Assembly: GCF_003144195.1 (NCBI RefSeq) | Contig: NW_020290006.1 | Location: 336,805 to 400,804 of the forward strand | Length of the DNA stretch: 64,000 bases | Direction of reading: 5' to 3' | Source: Ceraceosorus guamensis | Lineage: Eukaryota; Basidiomycota; Exobasidiomycetes; Ceraceosorales; Ceraceosoraceae | Shown here: positions 1-10,350 of the stretch, piece by piece | How positions within the stretch are numbered: position 1 is the stretch's first letter | Layout of the letters: each line of letters begins with the position of its first letter | Notes under the pieces: model-generated | Database searches by the model: none | The model's input: the letters and a program-made list of their open reading frames with translations, nothing else | What the model was told of the DNA's origin: nothing | Translations under genes and position numbers: made by a program

Positions 1-612
1 CCACAGCAGGCCCAGCTTTCAAGCAGGTGAATCAAGGCACAGCTGAAAAGTACGTCGATCAATCTTTGGTGCTCTCCACTTATCCTCAAGAATCGAAAGC
101 TGAGACTGCGATTCATACGTACCGATGCTACCCTCATCCAGCGCTCGAGAGTAGCTCTGGTCAATTCTTTGATGTGAAGCTGCTAGAGAGACATAGGTAC
201 ACTACGCAGGCTTTTCTACCCCTTGGCAATGGAGAAGATCAAGCGTACCTGGTCATTGTCGCTTTGAACGGAGAAGGTGAGCAATGCTTGTGATGATGCC
301 CTGCACTGCGCTGCGCTGCGCGTGATGAGAGCGTCAAGCTGAGGGTGAATCATGTCCCGACTTTGTGCTCGAGCAGACGATACGCCGGACCTCTCTACAC
401 TCAAGGCGTACTCGGTACGCGGATCGACAGGTATCACTTATGCCGCCGGAGTTTGGCATCATCCAATGGTCGTGCTTCCCTCCTCCTCTGCGCTTCAAAC
501 ACCCATCGACTTTGCGGTCGTGGTCAACGAAAGCAAGATCCATCCCCAGCTCGACTGTGATGAGCATCACTGGAAAGACTCGAACCCTGCTTGTCGAATA
601 CTTGTTGTGTAG
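1..612 (+). CDS. DAL3: ureidoglycolate lyase (allantoin breakdown), 5' partial
   Basis: This enzyme splits ureidoglycolate into glyoxylate and urea, the last step specific to allantoin degradation. The gene enters from the left edge; the reading frame is open from base 3, so the start codon lies outside the window. Exons are <1-276 and 377-612, with a 100-nt phase-1 intron (GTGAGC donor, CAG acceptor) that rejoins the frame through an Asp codon. Family features seen are RHRYTTQAFLPLG, YLVIVA, PDLSTLKAY, GITYAAGVWHHPM and a C-terminal DFAVVVNES, all typical of the AllA/Dal3 ureidoglycolate lyase fold. The HHPM segment belongs to the active-site region of the family. The next gene downstream is an NCS1 permease of the allantoin/uracil type, which supports a role in use of purine-derived nitrogen. 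The family call is secure; the upstream end is unknown. Confidence 0.92.
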
Positions 613-1425
613 TCTGTGAAATCTTTAGCTTGGCTCTACATTTGCGAATTTGAATCCATGCTCTGAGGTCTCGTCAGATCTGGTCAAGTCCAGTTCCTTC
701 ATACGTGTTGATCGTAATTCACGAGTGTTCGGCGGGAGCACGGGCCCTCTCCAACTCGGTGATCTGTCTCAGCACACTGACTGACGGCCATAGCAAGGGT
801 AAAATAAAAAACCATCGTGAGGAATGACTGACAGAAGACTGACGTGAATGTTCTCACGGCCAGTGTGAATGATCACATCAGCGAGCGTCTGGATCCGCCT
901 GGTGCCGCCCGCGTGCTGGCATGGCATGGCAGTAAGTTGAATGCGTGTAAGCCACACTCACGACTTGAGGGGGGCGCCGGGGTTCTTCGCGGATGGCACA
1001 CCCACGCGACCGTCCATCATCCAAGCCAGCAAGCACGCACGCACGGTCTTCTACTTACGACTTCTGCGGGAAGCAGCTTGGCGGCTTTCATCGAGCGCTC
1101 GGGGTAAGTGAGATCACACCTCCACCCAATCACGGAACACGCACGCACGCACGCACGCACGCACGCGCGCTCATCCTCGCACTCACACTCTCGATCGACT
1201 TGCGGATTCGGCTGTCGGCCCAACGTATTTCCCCTCTCGTCTTTTGAATTCGCGCGGCTCTTTTGATGCTGCGCGCCACGCAGCAGCAGCAGGAGCAGCA
1301 GCAGGCCGGCAATCGCGAATTTATGATGCACACGAAACCGAACTTGGCCGAAGGTCGCAGCCATCAGCAGGGAGAAAGCGGCGCTATAGCGAACTAATAC
1401 ACAGGACCGCTCGCTCGCGCATTAG

Positions 1426-1439
1426 CTTATCTTCTTATC
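1426..1439 (-). promoter_or_regulatory. tandem GATAAG boxes (candidate nitrogen-regulator GATA-factor site)
   Basis: Two CTTATC words (GATAAG on the minus strand) lie 2 nt apart. Further single copies lie at 2144-2149 (plus) and 2395-2400 (minus). Closely paired GATA boxes are a known arrangement for AreA/Gln3-type control of allantoin and purine catabolic genes. Function here is inferred from motif and position only. Confidence 0.45.
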
Positions 1440-1943
1440 GCTCGATGACCTTTCTGAACCAACGCCTGATCTGACGCCTTGTGCAGCGGCGACGTCTCAC
1501 AGTTTTGGCTTCGAGGACGGGAAGAAGGGAGGGTGGATGCATGTACCCCGCATGTGACCGAGCTGACGCCCATGTTCCTGATCATTAGGCTTCACGTCTA
1601 GACACGCGCTTTTCTTCATTTCCCAGTTTCAGCCAGCCAGCATGCAGCAGCTAGCTTGCAAGTTTCCGCGAAGAGAAGAGCGGCAGCGCATGGCATATAT
1701 AACGATCGATGAGCATCACATGCGAGTGCTTTGCTTGCTCTGGTCTGACGCGCTTCACGAGATGTCCAAGGCGTCAGATCGTGGCTTGCGATGCCTCAAG
1801 GCTGACGCCTACCTGCAGAGTGTTTGCCTTCACACGAGCGTCACGTCCCTCTTGTCCCCTTCACCGTCGTCATATCAAACGTGTTCGGTGTGGCGCGGCG
1901 CGGCGCGGACCACGCACATCTTCCAAACGCACACCTCCCAACC

Positions 1944-1986
1944 GCGGTCTGACGCTTGATCACGTAGCTGCCACGCGTCAGACCGC
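1944..1986. promoter_or_regulatory. 12-bp perfect inverted repeat GCGGTCTGACGC, 19-nt spacer
   Basis: GCGGTCTGACGC at 1944-1955 faces its exact reverse complement at 1975-1986. A third full copy lies at 2047-2058, where it runs into a TGACGCGTCA palindrome. Shorter TCTGACGC words at 1470-1477, 1744-1751 and 1771-1778 (reverse) make a cluster. It looks like a binding site for a dimeric regulator, or a structured element, about 0.7 kb upstream of the permease. No known factor is assigned. Confidence 0.45.
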
Positions 1987-2593
1987 AGTCAACAGTCTAC
2001 CATGACCGAAATGCGTGAATGGTCGTCGCTGTGTAGCATGCTTGTTGCGGTCTGACGCGTCATTGTCAAGTCAGGAGCGTCACATCAGAGGTTCTTCGTT
2101 GCACTCTTCGCTCATTCTCGTCGGCAAGGAGCGCGATTCGAACGATAAGCTAAGCCCCCGGCCTCGAGCAGGAACCGATCCAGGCCTCTTACCTTCGCCC
2201 TCGCCCGCCACGCAAAAGGTTCTGGACCTTCCTTTTCCCCTTCAGGCCTGCCTCGACTACCTTTTTGGTGTATCATTTCTTCGTCATTAGCCGCAAACAA
2301 CTTCCTACATTTGCTCCTCCTGACTTGACGCCTCTACACATTTCCTACCTTCTTCACATCAGTCTTGAGCACAATCAATCGTGCAACTCGTTTCCTTATC
2401 TTCGTTCCAGCCACAACTCGTCCGCTCGCCTTTCACGCATCGATCCCCGCACCCTACGACACAACCTCTTCCTCGCGACACATTGGTCTGTCAGACTCAA
2501 AATTGTACATAAGGAGCTGCAAATCAGAACCATTGCCCTCTTCCTTCTATTCTGCATCGCAAACCACTCGCGCCCTCTTCACCATCCACCTTA

Positions 2594-2641
2594 CCCTTTG
2601 ACCTCACCTCACCTCACCCTTTGACCTCACCTCACCTCACC
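2594..2641 (+). repeat. 24-bp tandem duplication in permease 5' leader
   Basis: Two adjacent copies of a unit beginning CCCTTTGACC and continuing as CTCAC repeats end about 46 nt before the permease ATG. It is a pyrimidine-rich leader or promoter repeat. Confidence 0.7.
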
Positions 2642-2687
2642 TAACCCTCACGCTCCGCACTCAATCTTCCTCATTCCACCCTCAAAG

Positions 2688-4524
2688 ATGGGTCGTGTCA
2701 CCCGCAGACTGCGCGTCCCTGACGCCCCTGAAGGCACTCGCTCTGAGCTGTTCCTGCTCAATCATGACCTGCAACCTGTCCCAAAGGAGAAGAGAGCATG
2801 GTCTGCCCGCAACTTTGCCATGTTCTGGATCGCTGACAGCGTCAACATCAACTCGATGCAGATTGCCAGTTCTGGTGAGTTGGGTCGACGTGCACGCACG
2901 AGGCATGGACGCTACCCGACGCCGCAACCTGACTGACCCCTTCCGCTTCTCTCTCTGGCCCAACGCACCGCTCAAAGCCATGGTCGCTGGCCTTACATGG
3001 TGGGAAGCGCTCATCGCTACCGCACTTGGCTACTCGATCACTGCCTGCTTCATCGTCATGTCTGCCCGACTCGGGGCAGTGTATCATGTCCCCTTTCCCG
3101 TCATTGTCAGATCCTCCTTTGGTCTCTTTGGCGCCATCTGGCCCGTCATCAACCGTGCAGTCATGGCGTGCGTCTGGCAAGGTGTTCAGGCATGGATCGG
3201 AGGTACTTGCATGGGCGTCATGATGAGAGCCATCATTCCCGGCTACAACAACATTCCCAACAAGCTCTCACCTTCCGTCGGCATCGAGTCCAAGGACCTT
3301 CTCAGCTTCTGGCTCTTTGGTCTCATCAACCTCCTATGCGTTCTGCCTTCTCCACAAAAGTTGAGACACATCTTCACCGTCAAGGCTGTCGTTGCACCCA
3401 TCGCCCTCGTCGCCTTCCTGGCGTGGACTTTGGCCGATGCTGGCGGTCTTGGTCAAGTCATTCGACAACCGGCAACCATCTCGGGTAGCACGCGCGGCTG
3501 GGCCTTTGTCGGCGCCGTCTTTGCTTGCATCTCCAACAATGCCACGCTCATCACCAACCAAGCAGACTTTGCGAGATTGTCCAGCAAGAAATCCGACACT
3601 GTTCTGCCCCAGCTGCTCACCATGCCTCTTGGATTCACCATCACCTCGCTCTTTGGTGTGCTCATCGCTGCGGGAGGCCAAGCGCTTACTGGCACCCTCT
3701 ACTGGGACCCCATCGGCTTACTCAATGCTCGACTCGACCCAAACCCTTACGACTCCAAGACTAGAGCGGCGTGCTTCTTCCTCGGAGCTTCCTTTGTCAT
3801 CGTCCAAATCGGTCTCAACGTCGCTGCCAACTCTTTGAGTGCAGGATCGGACTTTACCGCCCTCTTGCCTCGCTACATCAACATTCGTCGTGGAAGCGTC
3901 ATTTGCTGGGCAGTCGGAATGGCCTACTGCCCATGGTTCATCCTCTCATCCAGCAGCTCATTCACCACCTACCTATCCGCCTACTCGCTCTTCCTCAGCA
4001 GCATCATCGGTGTGATGATGGCAGACTACTATGTTCTCAGGCGAGGCTGGATCGATGTACCGGCCCTTTTCAGAGCGCACAATGCGACGGGCGACGGCAA
4101 GTCTCAATTCTACTACAATTTCGGCTTCAACTGGCGAGCTTATGCCGGTTACGTTGCAGGCATTGCCATGTCCGTGACGGGCTTTGCCGGTGTGCTCGGC
4201 GCCAACGTTTCGATCGTCGCCGAGCGAATCTACACGCTGGCGTTCCCCATCGGATTTCTCGTTTCCGGCATCGTCTATCTCGCGTGCAACCACTTCTCTC
4301 CCGTACCCGAAACGGTCAACCTCAAGAGGGACCGCAAGACTTGGCTCGAACCTAGAGGACCTACGGGATGGGAGGACTCGTACTGGACAGGAAGCGAACC
4401 GGCCGCTACTGCTGCCATCGATGAGGAGAATCAGAGCTCGCAGATCAGCTCAAAGGACGAAAAGACGAGCGCTGAGGGTGCGACGATGACGAACAAACCT
4501 GCTGTTGCTACGGTAGACTACTAG
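2688..4524 (+). CDS. NCS1-family permease, uracil/allantoin type
   Basis: Membrane importer of the nucleobase-cation-symport-1 family (Fur4/Dal4/Fui1 group). Exons are 2688-2874 and 2978-4524, joined by a 103-nt phase-1 intron with a GTGAGT donor. The product is 577 aa, with a hydrophilic N-terminus followed by about 12 hydrophobic segments. The family is recognised from the first membrane region (MFWIADSVNIN, then GLTWWEAL), RLGAVYHVPFPV, the RSSFG segment, VWQGVQAWIGG, NLLCVLPSP and the late MMADYYVLRRGWIDV. The cytoplasmic tail ends with a Ser/Glu/Lys-rich segment. The ATG at 2688 opens the conserved N-terminal region without upstream in-frame coding. Position beside ureidoglycolate lyase suggests allantoin as substrate, but family members carry uracil, uridine, thiamine or allantoin and sequence alone does not decide. 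Upstream GATA boxes suggest nitrogen control. Confidence 0.9.
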
Positions 4525-5022
4525 AATCGACCTGCGTTTCCATTCGGCTCGTACACCTCTTTTTTCCCTTGCTCGAAAAGTGTTTCTTTCTGTCGTACCC
4601 TTTTCCCCTCACTCCCCCCACCCCCATCGCCTTTACGATCTTCATGGGATACGCTCTGTACATCATGACACTTGACCCCAAGATTTGGCTCGCACAACAA
4701 ATGTCACACTTTACCGATGCCGAGTCGCAGGGCAGTCCTCTCGATGGCTGATTGATGTTTCACTTTTGATTTTCGTCTTCAGACTTTTCGCGTTGGAGTG
4801 TATTGCCGCCTCGCGGTTGAGTTTCTGCTTTGGGATGGGACCTTACCTCGCCCCCCGGTTTTCGGGCGGTATCGCAGTCGTAAAGTCACACCAGCCACGC
4901 CTTGAAACAAGGACGTGGGCGAGCCAACTGACGAGCGCTCAGCCTTTCGGTCTACGTTGGCACCGTGCATGGAGATGGACGAATCAAGAGGTGCGTGTAG
5001 GAGGTACATTTTTGGTTTGAGC
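4525..5022. other. convergent 3' region, no gene seen
   Basis: This stretch lies between the ends of the permease (plus) and PRP19 (minus). It is T/C-rich near 4560-4640, consistent with 3' untranslated sequence. The short frames inside show no family resemblance. Confidence 0.6.
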
Positions 5023-6819
5023 TCATGCTTTGGAGAGGATCCGAACGGTTCTGTCCAAGCTAGAGACGACTAGAGAGCCATCCCTAGGGTCCCAAGCGCA
5101 ATCGGTGCATTCGGCAGTGTTGCCGTCATCCGCAGCAAGCAATTGCCAAGTCTTGTTGGCATAGATCTTTGCATCCGTTCCCACCACGGCCAAGAAGCTA
5201 GCGGTAGGGTCGAAAGCCAAAGCCAAAACGCTTCCCGCTTCTCCTTTGGAAGATTCCGAAGCGTCGATGGTTCCGGCAACGCTGAGCTTTCGCAGATCCC
5301 AAATCTTGACTTCGCCCGAACCCTTTCCGCCTGCTGCCAGATAATAGCCGTTCTCCGAAAAGCCTAGCGCCGTCACGCCAGCGCTGGCCGAGTGATCCCT
5401 GAAAGTGCTGACCTTTTGAATAGCGCTCACATCCCAAATCCTCACCACGCCTCCAGCCGTACCTGTAGCGGCCAATTGTCCGTCCGGATGAAATGCAAAA
5501 GACTCGTACTCGTATCCGCCCGCCGCTTCTTCGGGCGTCTCGTTGGAGGGCGCATCCACTGCAAGGAGCCTTTCGCCCGTCGTCGGATCGTGCAAGGCCC
5601 ACAAGCCATCTTTGCTGCAAGTACCAATCAGTGCGCCAGAAGGATGAATATCCAAGCCCGTCACTTCGGCTTTGTAACCCTTGATGACGTGCGAGAGAGC
5701 GTACTCTGGCGCAGGATCCCCTTCGCTAGCGCCAAGCTTCCATACACGAATGCTCTTGTCTTCCGAAGCGCTCACTGCGAACGATGGAGGTGGAGCTTCT
5801 CCGGCTTCTGTGCCTACGTCGGCAATGCCAGCGTCCAAAGGTGGCTTGGAGAAGACGACACGGGTGATCTTCTTGGTATGTCCCTTTAGCGTCGCGATCT
5901 GCCTTCCGGAAGCACGATCATACACTTGCACTTGCTTATCTGCGCCTCCCGTCAAAAGCAGATTGCCAGAAGAAGAGACGTCCAAGGAGGTCACGCCTGG
6001 CGGCTTGGTGCTGTGCATGGACGGTAGGCTCGCCGTCGTCTTGAATTCCCGCACATCCGCTGCTGAAGCGTAACCCGCTGGCGCCTTGCGCTTCATCTTT
6101 GCTCGACGTTGCGAGGATAGGCTGTCGAGATGGGGGGAAGTGGCAGTCAGAAGGGGGGCGCTATGCTCCTACCTGATCATTGCATTGTTCGGGCATTACT
6201 CACGTTTGAGCTGTAGAGGTGATGACTTGCGCAGCAGCGGGAGGTAAACCCCCCTTGGTCGTGGCACCGTCTGACATTTCCACGTCCCCACCTTGATTGG
6301 AAGCATCCGTGCCGACACCAGCACCAGCGGATGCACCAAGAGATCCCGAAATGCTCGCCAGCGCACTCCGAGCCTCGTCTCGTTCGGAAATGAGACGCGC
6401 GACCACACGATTGGCCGCATCATTGGCGTACAGCGCGTGTGCTAGCTCCATTCGCACTTCATCGTAATTCTTCTTGAGCGTGAAGAGTTCCATCATCAGA
6501 CCGTCATACTCGTTCTGAAGCGAAGTGAGCAGGGATGGGATGGATGAATGCGTCGGTGGTCTGGGAGCTGCAGCGCGGGGACCTGATGAATTGACCTTGC
6601 GATGTGAGCATGCGCTGATCTGTGAGACGCTTAGATGCGATCCCTTCACTCACTAGCTTTCACCTCGATCAGATCATCGTGACTCAAGACCTCTCCAGTG
6701 ATCGGATCCTTGCCATTCTCGTCGATGTACTTGCGTATCAATCTGGCTTCGTAAAGCTGACCGGATTTTGTCGAGATGACGGGCTGAGCCGGTGGTTCGC
6801 CCGAGATTGCGCAGAACAT
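5023..6819 (-). CDS. PRP19: Prp19, U-box E3 ubiquitin ligase of the spliceosome (NineTeen complex)
   Basis: Core of the Prp19 complex, which activates and stabilises the spliceosome and acts as a ubiquitin ligase. Exons on the minus strand are 6819-6654, 6582-6204 and 6121-5023; the introns are 71 and 82 nt with GTGAGT donors. The product is 547 aa. It starts with a U-box (MFCAISGEPP, then DPITGEVLSHDDLIE). The Prp19/coiled-coil domain follows (SIPSLLTSLQNEYDGL, then ALYANDAANRVVARLI), then a variable Ala/Gly-rich linker. The C-terminal half is a WD40 propeller that begins after a basic KRKAPAGY segment, with GHTKKITRV and similar repeats. Domain order and length match the family (about 500 aa). 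Its promoter is shared with the divergent uL15m gene. The identification is very firm; only the exact splice junctions are by inspection. Confidence 0.96.
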
Positions 6820-7272
6820 GGTCGGCAAAAGTTCTGCGAAGAGACTGTACTGGCAAGGGTGGAAGTAGTGGATGGTATCGAACCAGGTGCCTCGGTGTCT
6901 GAGAAGCTGAGCGAAAGCGTGCGACTTTGGAAGAAGTGAGATGTGGGCCATTGGTCGTCGCGTTGTCGCCGTGTAGGCGCGCTGCCTACTGTGATCGCGC
7001 GCGCGTATGGGCGACGCAGCACGTGGCTGCGACCACATCGAGATCTCTGCGCGTCCCACTCACCACTCATGACTCCCGACTCGTGCCTGTTGACTCGCGT
7101 GAATTGCTAATGATTATACCTTCGTAACAAAGCAATTTTGAATCAGGTCGACTTTGCCATTCGCGCTTCTCCAAGCACAACCCGGACCACGACCGCACTG
7201 GACCTCGCAAGCAACTCGGTCTTCTGACTCTCGGAAACAGCTACTTGCGTTGCTTTACATAGTGCCGCAATC
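6820..7272. promoter_or_regulatory. divergent promoter PRP19 / mitochondrial uL15m
   Basis: These 453 bp separate the two start codons. They hold a CG-alternating run near 7000 and TGACTC words at 7070-7075 and 7091-7096, which resemble Gcn4/AP-1-type half sites. No gene is seen. Confidence 0.5.
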
Positions 7273-8676
7273 ATGGCCGCTTCACTTTCAGCCTCCTTCA
7301 ACAGGCTTGCGGTGCGAACCCTCGCGAGCACTTCGGTGCAGCAAACCAGACAGCTGGGAGTCGGGAGGATGACGAGAAGCCGGATCGTCCCTGCTGAGAG
7401 CTACAGAGCTGGCAGGGCCATCTCGACCACTGCCAGCCATCGCCAAGGTGATGCAGCGCCAACACCACTAGCTTCGCGTCTCGCTCTTGGAAATTTGTCG
7501 CCGCTGCAGCCAAAGAAGGCGGTGAGTCTAATTGGCTGTGATGAATGAGCTCGACTTTATGAACGCTGACATTCAGAGTGGGACGCTTGCATGCTACCTT
7601 AGAGGAAAAGATTGGGAAGAGGAGACAGTTCTGGAAGAGGAGGAACGTCGACGAGAGGACACAAGGGTCAGAAAGCCAGAGCTGGGAATGGAAGACCGGT
7701 CCCGGGTTTTGAGGGAGGGCAGATGCCGCTTCACAGGGTGTTGCCCAAGAGGGGCTTTGTGAACACGTGAGTCGCAAAATGCTCTCTTCTGTATCACATG
7801 GGGTATGGTGGGTGGGGAGAAAGCTGTCACTTGGCAAGAAGGTTCCACGCTGACAATCTCATTTACTTCGTTCGTAGGCACAAGCAAGAGTTCACAACGC
7901 TCAATGTAGACAGGCTACAGAGCTGGATAGATCAGGGAAGGATTGACGCTTCTCAACCCATTACAGCTCGCGAACTGTACGCGAGCGGCTGCGTGACAGG
8001 GCGCCTGCGCGATGGCATCAAGCTTTTGGGCAACGTGAGTGGAAGGGCGCCTGCACGTATGCTTCGATCTTGTAGAAGCGAGTGCAAAGTGCACACCGCT
8101 TACTGACTCATACCGTCGGATGTGCCTCTGACTCGCAGGGAGCAGACTTTGTCTCCACCCCGGTCAACATCGTCATTTCCAAGGCGACACCTACAGCAAT
8201 TGCTGCAATCGAAAAGGCTGGAGGATCGATCATGACGCGATACTACACTCAGCGGACTTTGCAAAGTTTGATTCATTCCGAGCGATATGCGGACCGGCCT
8301 CCTCCTGCGCATGCCCGTCCGACGCACAAGGATGACCTCCGTGAGTTCGAGCGCGAGCTAAATACCTCTGTTTGTGTGCGTGTGCAGCTTTCTGACGCGC
8401 ATTGCACATTGTCGATGATTTGCATGCTTGGCAGTCTACTACTCAGACCCGAAGAACAGAGGCTTCCTTTCTTTCCTAACCCCGCCCGAGGTGGTTCCCC
8501 GCTATGATGCGGATGGCATTCTGGTCGCCGTACCGGACGCTTTTGCCAGAAAGGTGGCTACTGGAAGCACTGGCTCGACCGAAGCCGCTTCGGATAGAGA
8601 GTCCCTCGAGACTAGAGATGCGATGAGCGCATTGGCGAAAGAGGGGGTTCACAAGGTGGCGCAGACGGAGGCTTAG
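7273..8676 (+). CDS. mitochondrial large-subunit ribosomal protein uL15m
   Basis: Component of the mitochondrial 54S ribosomal subunit (yeast MRPL10, bacterial L15 family). Five exons: 7273-7521, 7603-7766, 7878-8034, 8139-8340 and 8435-8676; all four introns use GTGAGT. The product is 337 aa. The first 80 or so residues are rich in Arg, Ser and Ala with few acidic residues, as expected of a mitochondrial targeting sequence. The L15 signature follows: [47 protein letters not shown], then [11 protein letters not shown] and [19 protein letters not shown] near the end of the conserved fold. A C-terminal extension ([11 protein letters not shown] onwards) is typical of fungal mitochondrial L15. 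The ATG at 7273 gives the targeting sequence directly. The gene is divergent from PRP19. Confidence 0.95.
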
Positions 8677-9018
8677 CTCGGACCTTTGTGTCCGTGTCGC
8701 TCGGAAATGCAGTGGTCATAAGATGCGTTCACACCCAAAAATAAAAGCTTGGTATCGGCATCGCGAGGCCTTGACCGGCACACCTCATCGCTCTGACCGA
8801 TTTTTGTGATGGTCTCAGCGTTTGCTTGTTGCAAAATCTTTTGTGTGCTCTTGTCTTTCTGCCGAAGCGTGATCCTTGGCATGACGCTCAGAGCTCCAAA
8901 TGTGAGAAGCGAATGGGGAAAGCAAGAATCGGACACTCGTGCAGTGGAGGCGGCAAGAGCGCGCGCAAGAGGTCAATCGGCGGCAGCCGCTCGCTCGACT
9001 TTGCTGCTGATTGGATTG

Positions 9019-9050
<32 letters not shown>

Positions 9051-10350
9051 AAAGAAGCGGCGGGACGCGGCCCGTCGATCAGCAGACATGCGAGCATGTG
9101 ATGGAGTTCAGCAGCAAGAGCAGCGAGCGAGCTCACGAAGCGCAGTCAAGTGATCAACGATTCCTCATTTGGTCACTTGCAACATATTCGCGACGGCGGT
9201 GTGCTGCGGTTTGTTGCGAGTTGATGAGCATCCTGGACCGCCCGCAAACCTCACGGAAATCCACAAAGATTTCTGAGAGTCGACTTCCTTTGACGTGGTT
9301 GGTGACTTGGGCTTTCTGCATCTGTCACCGGGTCACCATTCGCGATCAAATGGAGTGAAGCTGGGTTTGATCCGTCTGAACTGATCAAAGAACTGCGCTC
9401 GAATTTACGACTCTTTATGATAGAGAGTCGTGAAGTCGCTCGGTCAGAAGTCAAAGATGCTCTTCTTCGTTGCGGATGCCCATGGCAGAGCGACGGTAGG
9501 GCTTGGGTATATATCTTCAAGCGGTACCGTACGCGCTACCTCTATGCGTGCGAAGCTAGCGTGAGCGCATGGCGCTTATTGCTGGGTCGGTGCTGCATGG
9601 GTGGGACGTGCTGGGCGCTCAACCCATGCAAGCATGCATTACCGCACGCACGCACGCACGCACGCACACAAGCAAGCAATCTTGAATGTGCACGCGGCGG
9701 CTTAATGCTGCCGCTGCCGCCGCTCGAGACCACACAGCTTTGGCGCATATGATGACACGCGCGCTTGTAATGAAAATATATGTGATCGTTTGTGATCGCT
9801 GAAACGCACCCCGTGCACCGCCAGTCAAGAGTCAAGTCACCCACAAGTCAGAGGTCGTGATCAAGTGAGGCGGGCGCGCATGCAGGCGCTCTTCTATACA
9901 TAGTGAGACGTCGATCCCGCGCGCGCGGATGCAAGCGTCCACGTCTAAAGTCTCGAGTGTCGAGTGTCGAGTGTCCAGTCTTGATCAAGTCTTGCTTGCC
10001 CTTCAACTCATGACTCACGACTCGACTTGTTTTGCTGCCTGCGCGTCGCTTTGATTCGATTCGTATAACACTCGACTTGCTTCCTCATCTACACGCATCT
10101 CCATCACTCTCCTCTTCACAACACGCTGCGTACTTGTCAAAGCTACGTAGACTGCTCTTTGCCCCGATCGACCCAACCGCTGACCCCATTTGTCTTTGAT
10201 GAAAGCTCGCGCGCCCTAAGCCGTTCCTCGACTTGACGACTACCCTCATTGTAGAGGCAAAGCTGCCTTTTCCTCTTCGCACACACCTCAGCCCCAGCAT
10301 ATTTACGGGCCACGCTACTCTTCCATAGTGAAGTTGAATGATCAAGAAAG
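8677..10350. other. intergenic region with simple repeats, no gene seen
   Basis: The 3' flank of uL15m and the promoter of the Bem46-type gene. It contains a (TGC)10 run (9021-9050), an (ACGC)n run near 9642-9667, an A/T-rich TATATA-like patch near 9510, and a GAGTGTC repeat patch around 9955-9975 followed by TGACTCA at 10011-10017. The open frames here come from the repeats and match nothing I know. Confidence 0.5.
9021..9050 (+). repeat. (TGC)10 trinucleotide repeat
   Basis: Ten uninterrupted TGC units in intergenic DNA. Confidence 0.95.

Larger units (their letters stand above)
613..2687. promoter_or_regulatory. intergenic region upstream of the NCS1 permease
   Basis: No convincing gene is seen in these 2 kb. 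Contents: an (ACGC)n run near 1140-1168; two GATAAG boxes read on the minus strand at 1426-1431 and 1434-1439; another at 2395-2400; a plus-strand GATAAG at 2144-2149; six exact TCTGACGC/GCGTCAGA words between 1470 and 2058; and a CT/CA-rich stretch leading to the permease start. GATAAG is the usual site of AreA/Gln3-type nitrogen regulators, so nitrogen control of the permease is a reasonable inference. Short open frames here show no family resemblance. Confidence 0.55.

Noticed and set aside
2128-2160. GATTCGAAC word resembling a tRNA T-loop on the minus strand
   Set aside because: The flanking bases do not form a T-stem and no anticodon arm or acceptor stem could be built around it.
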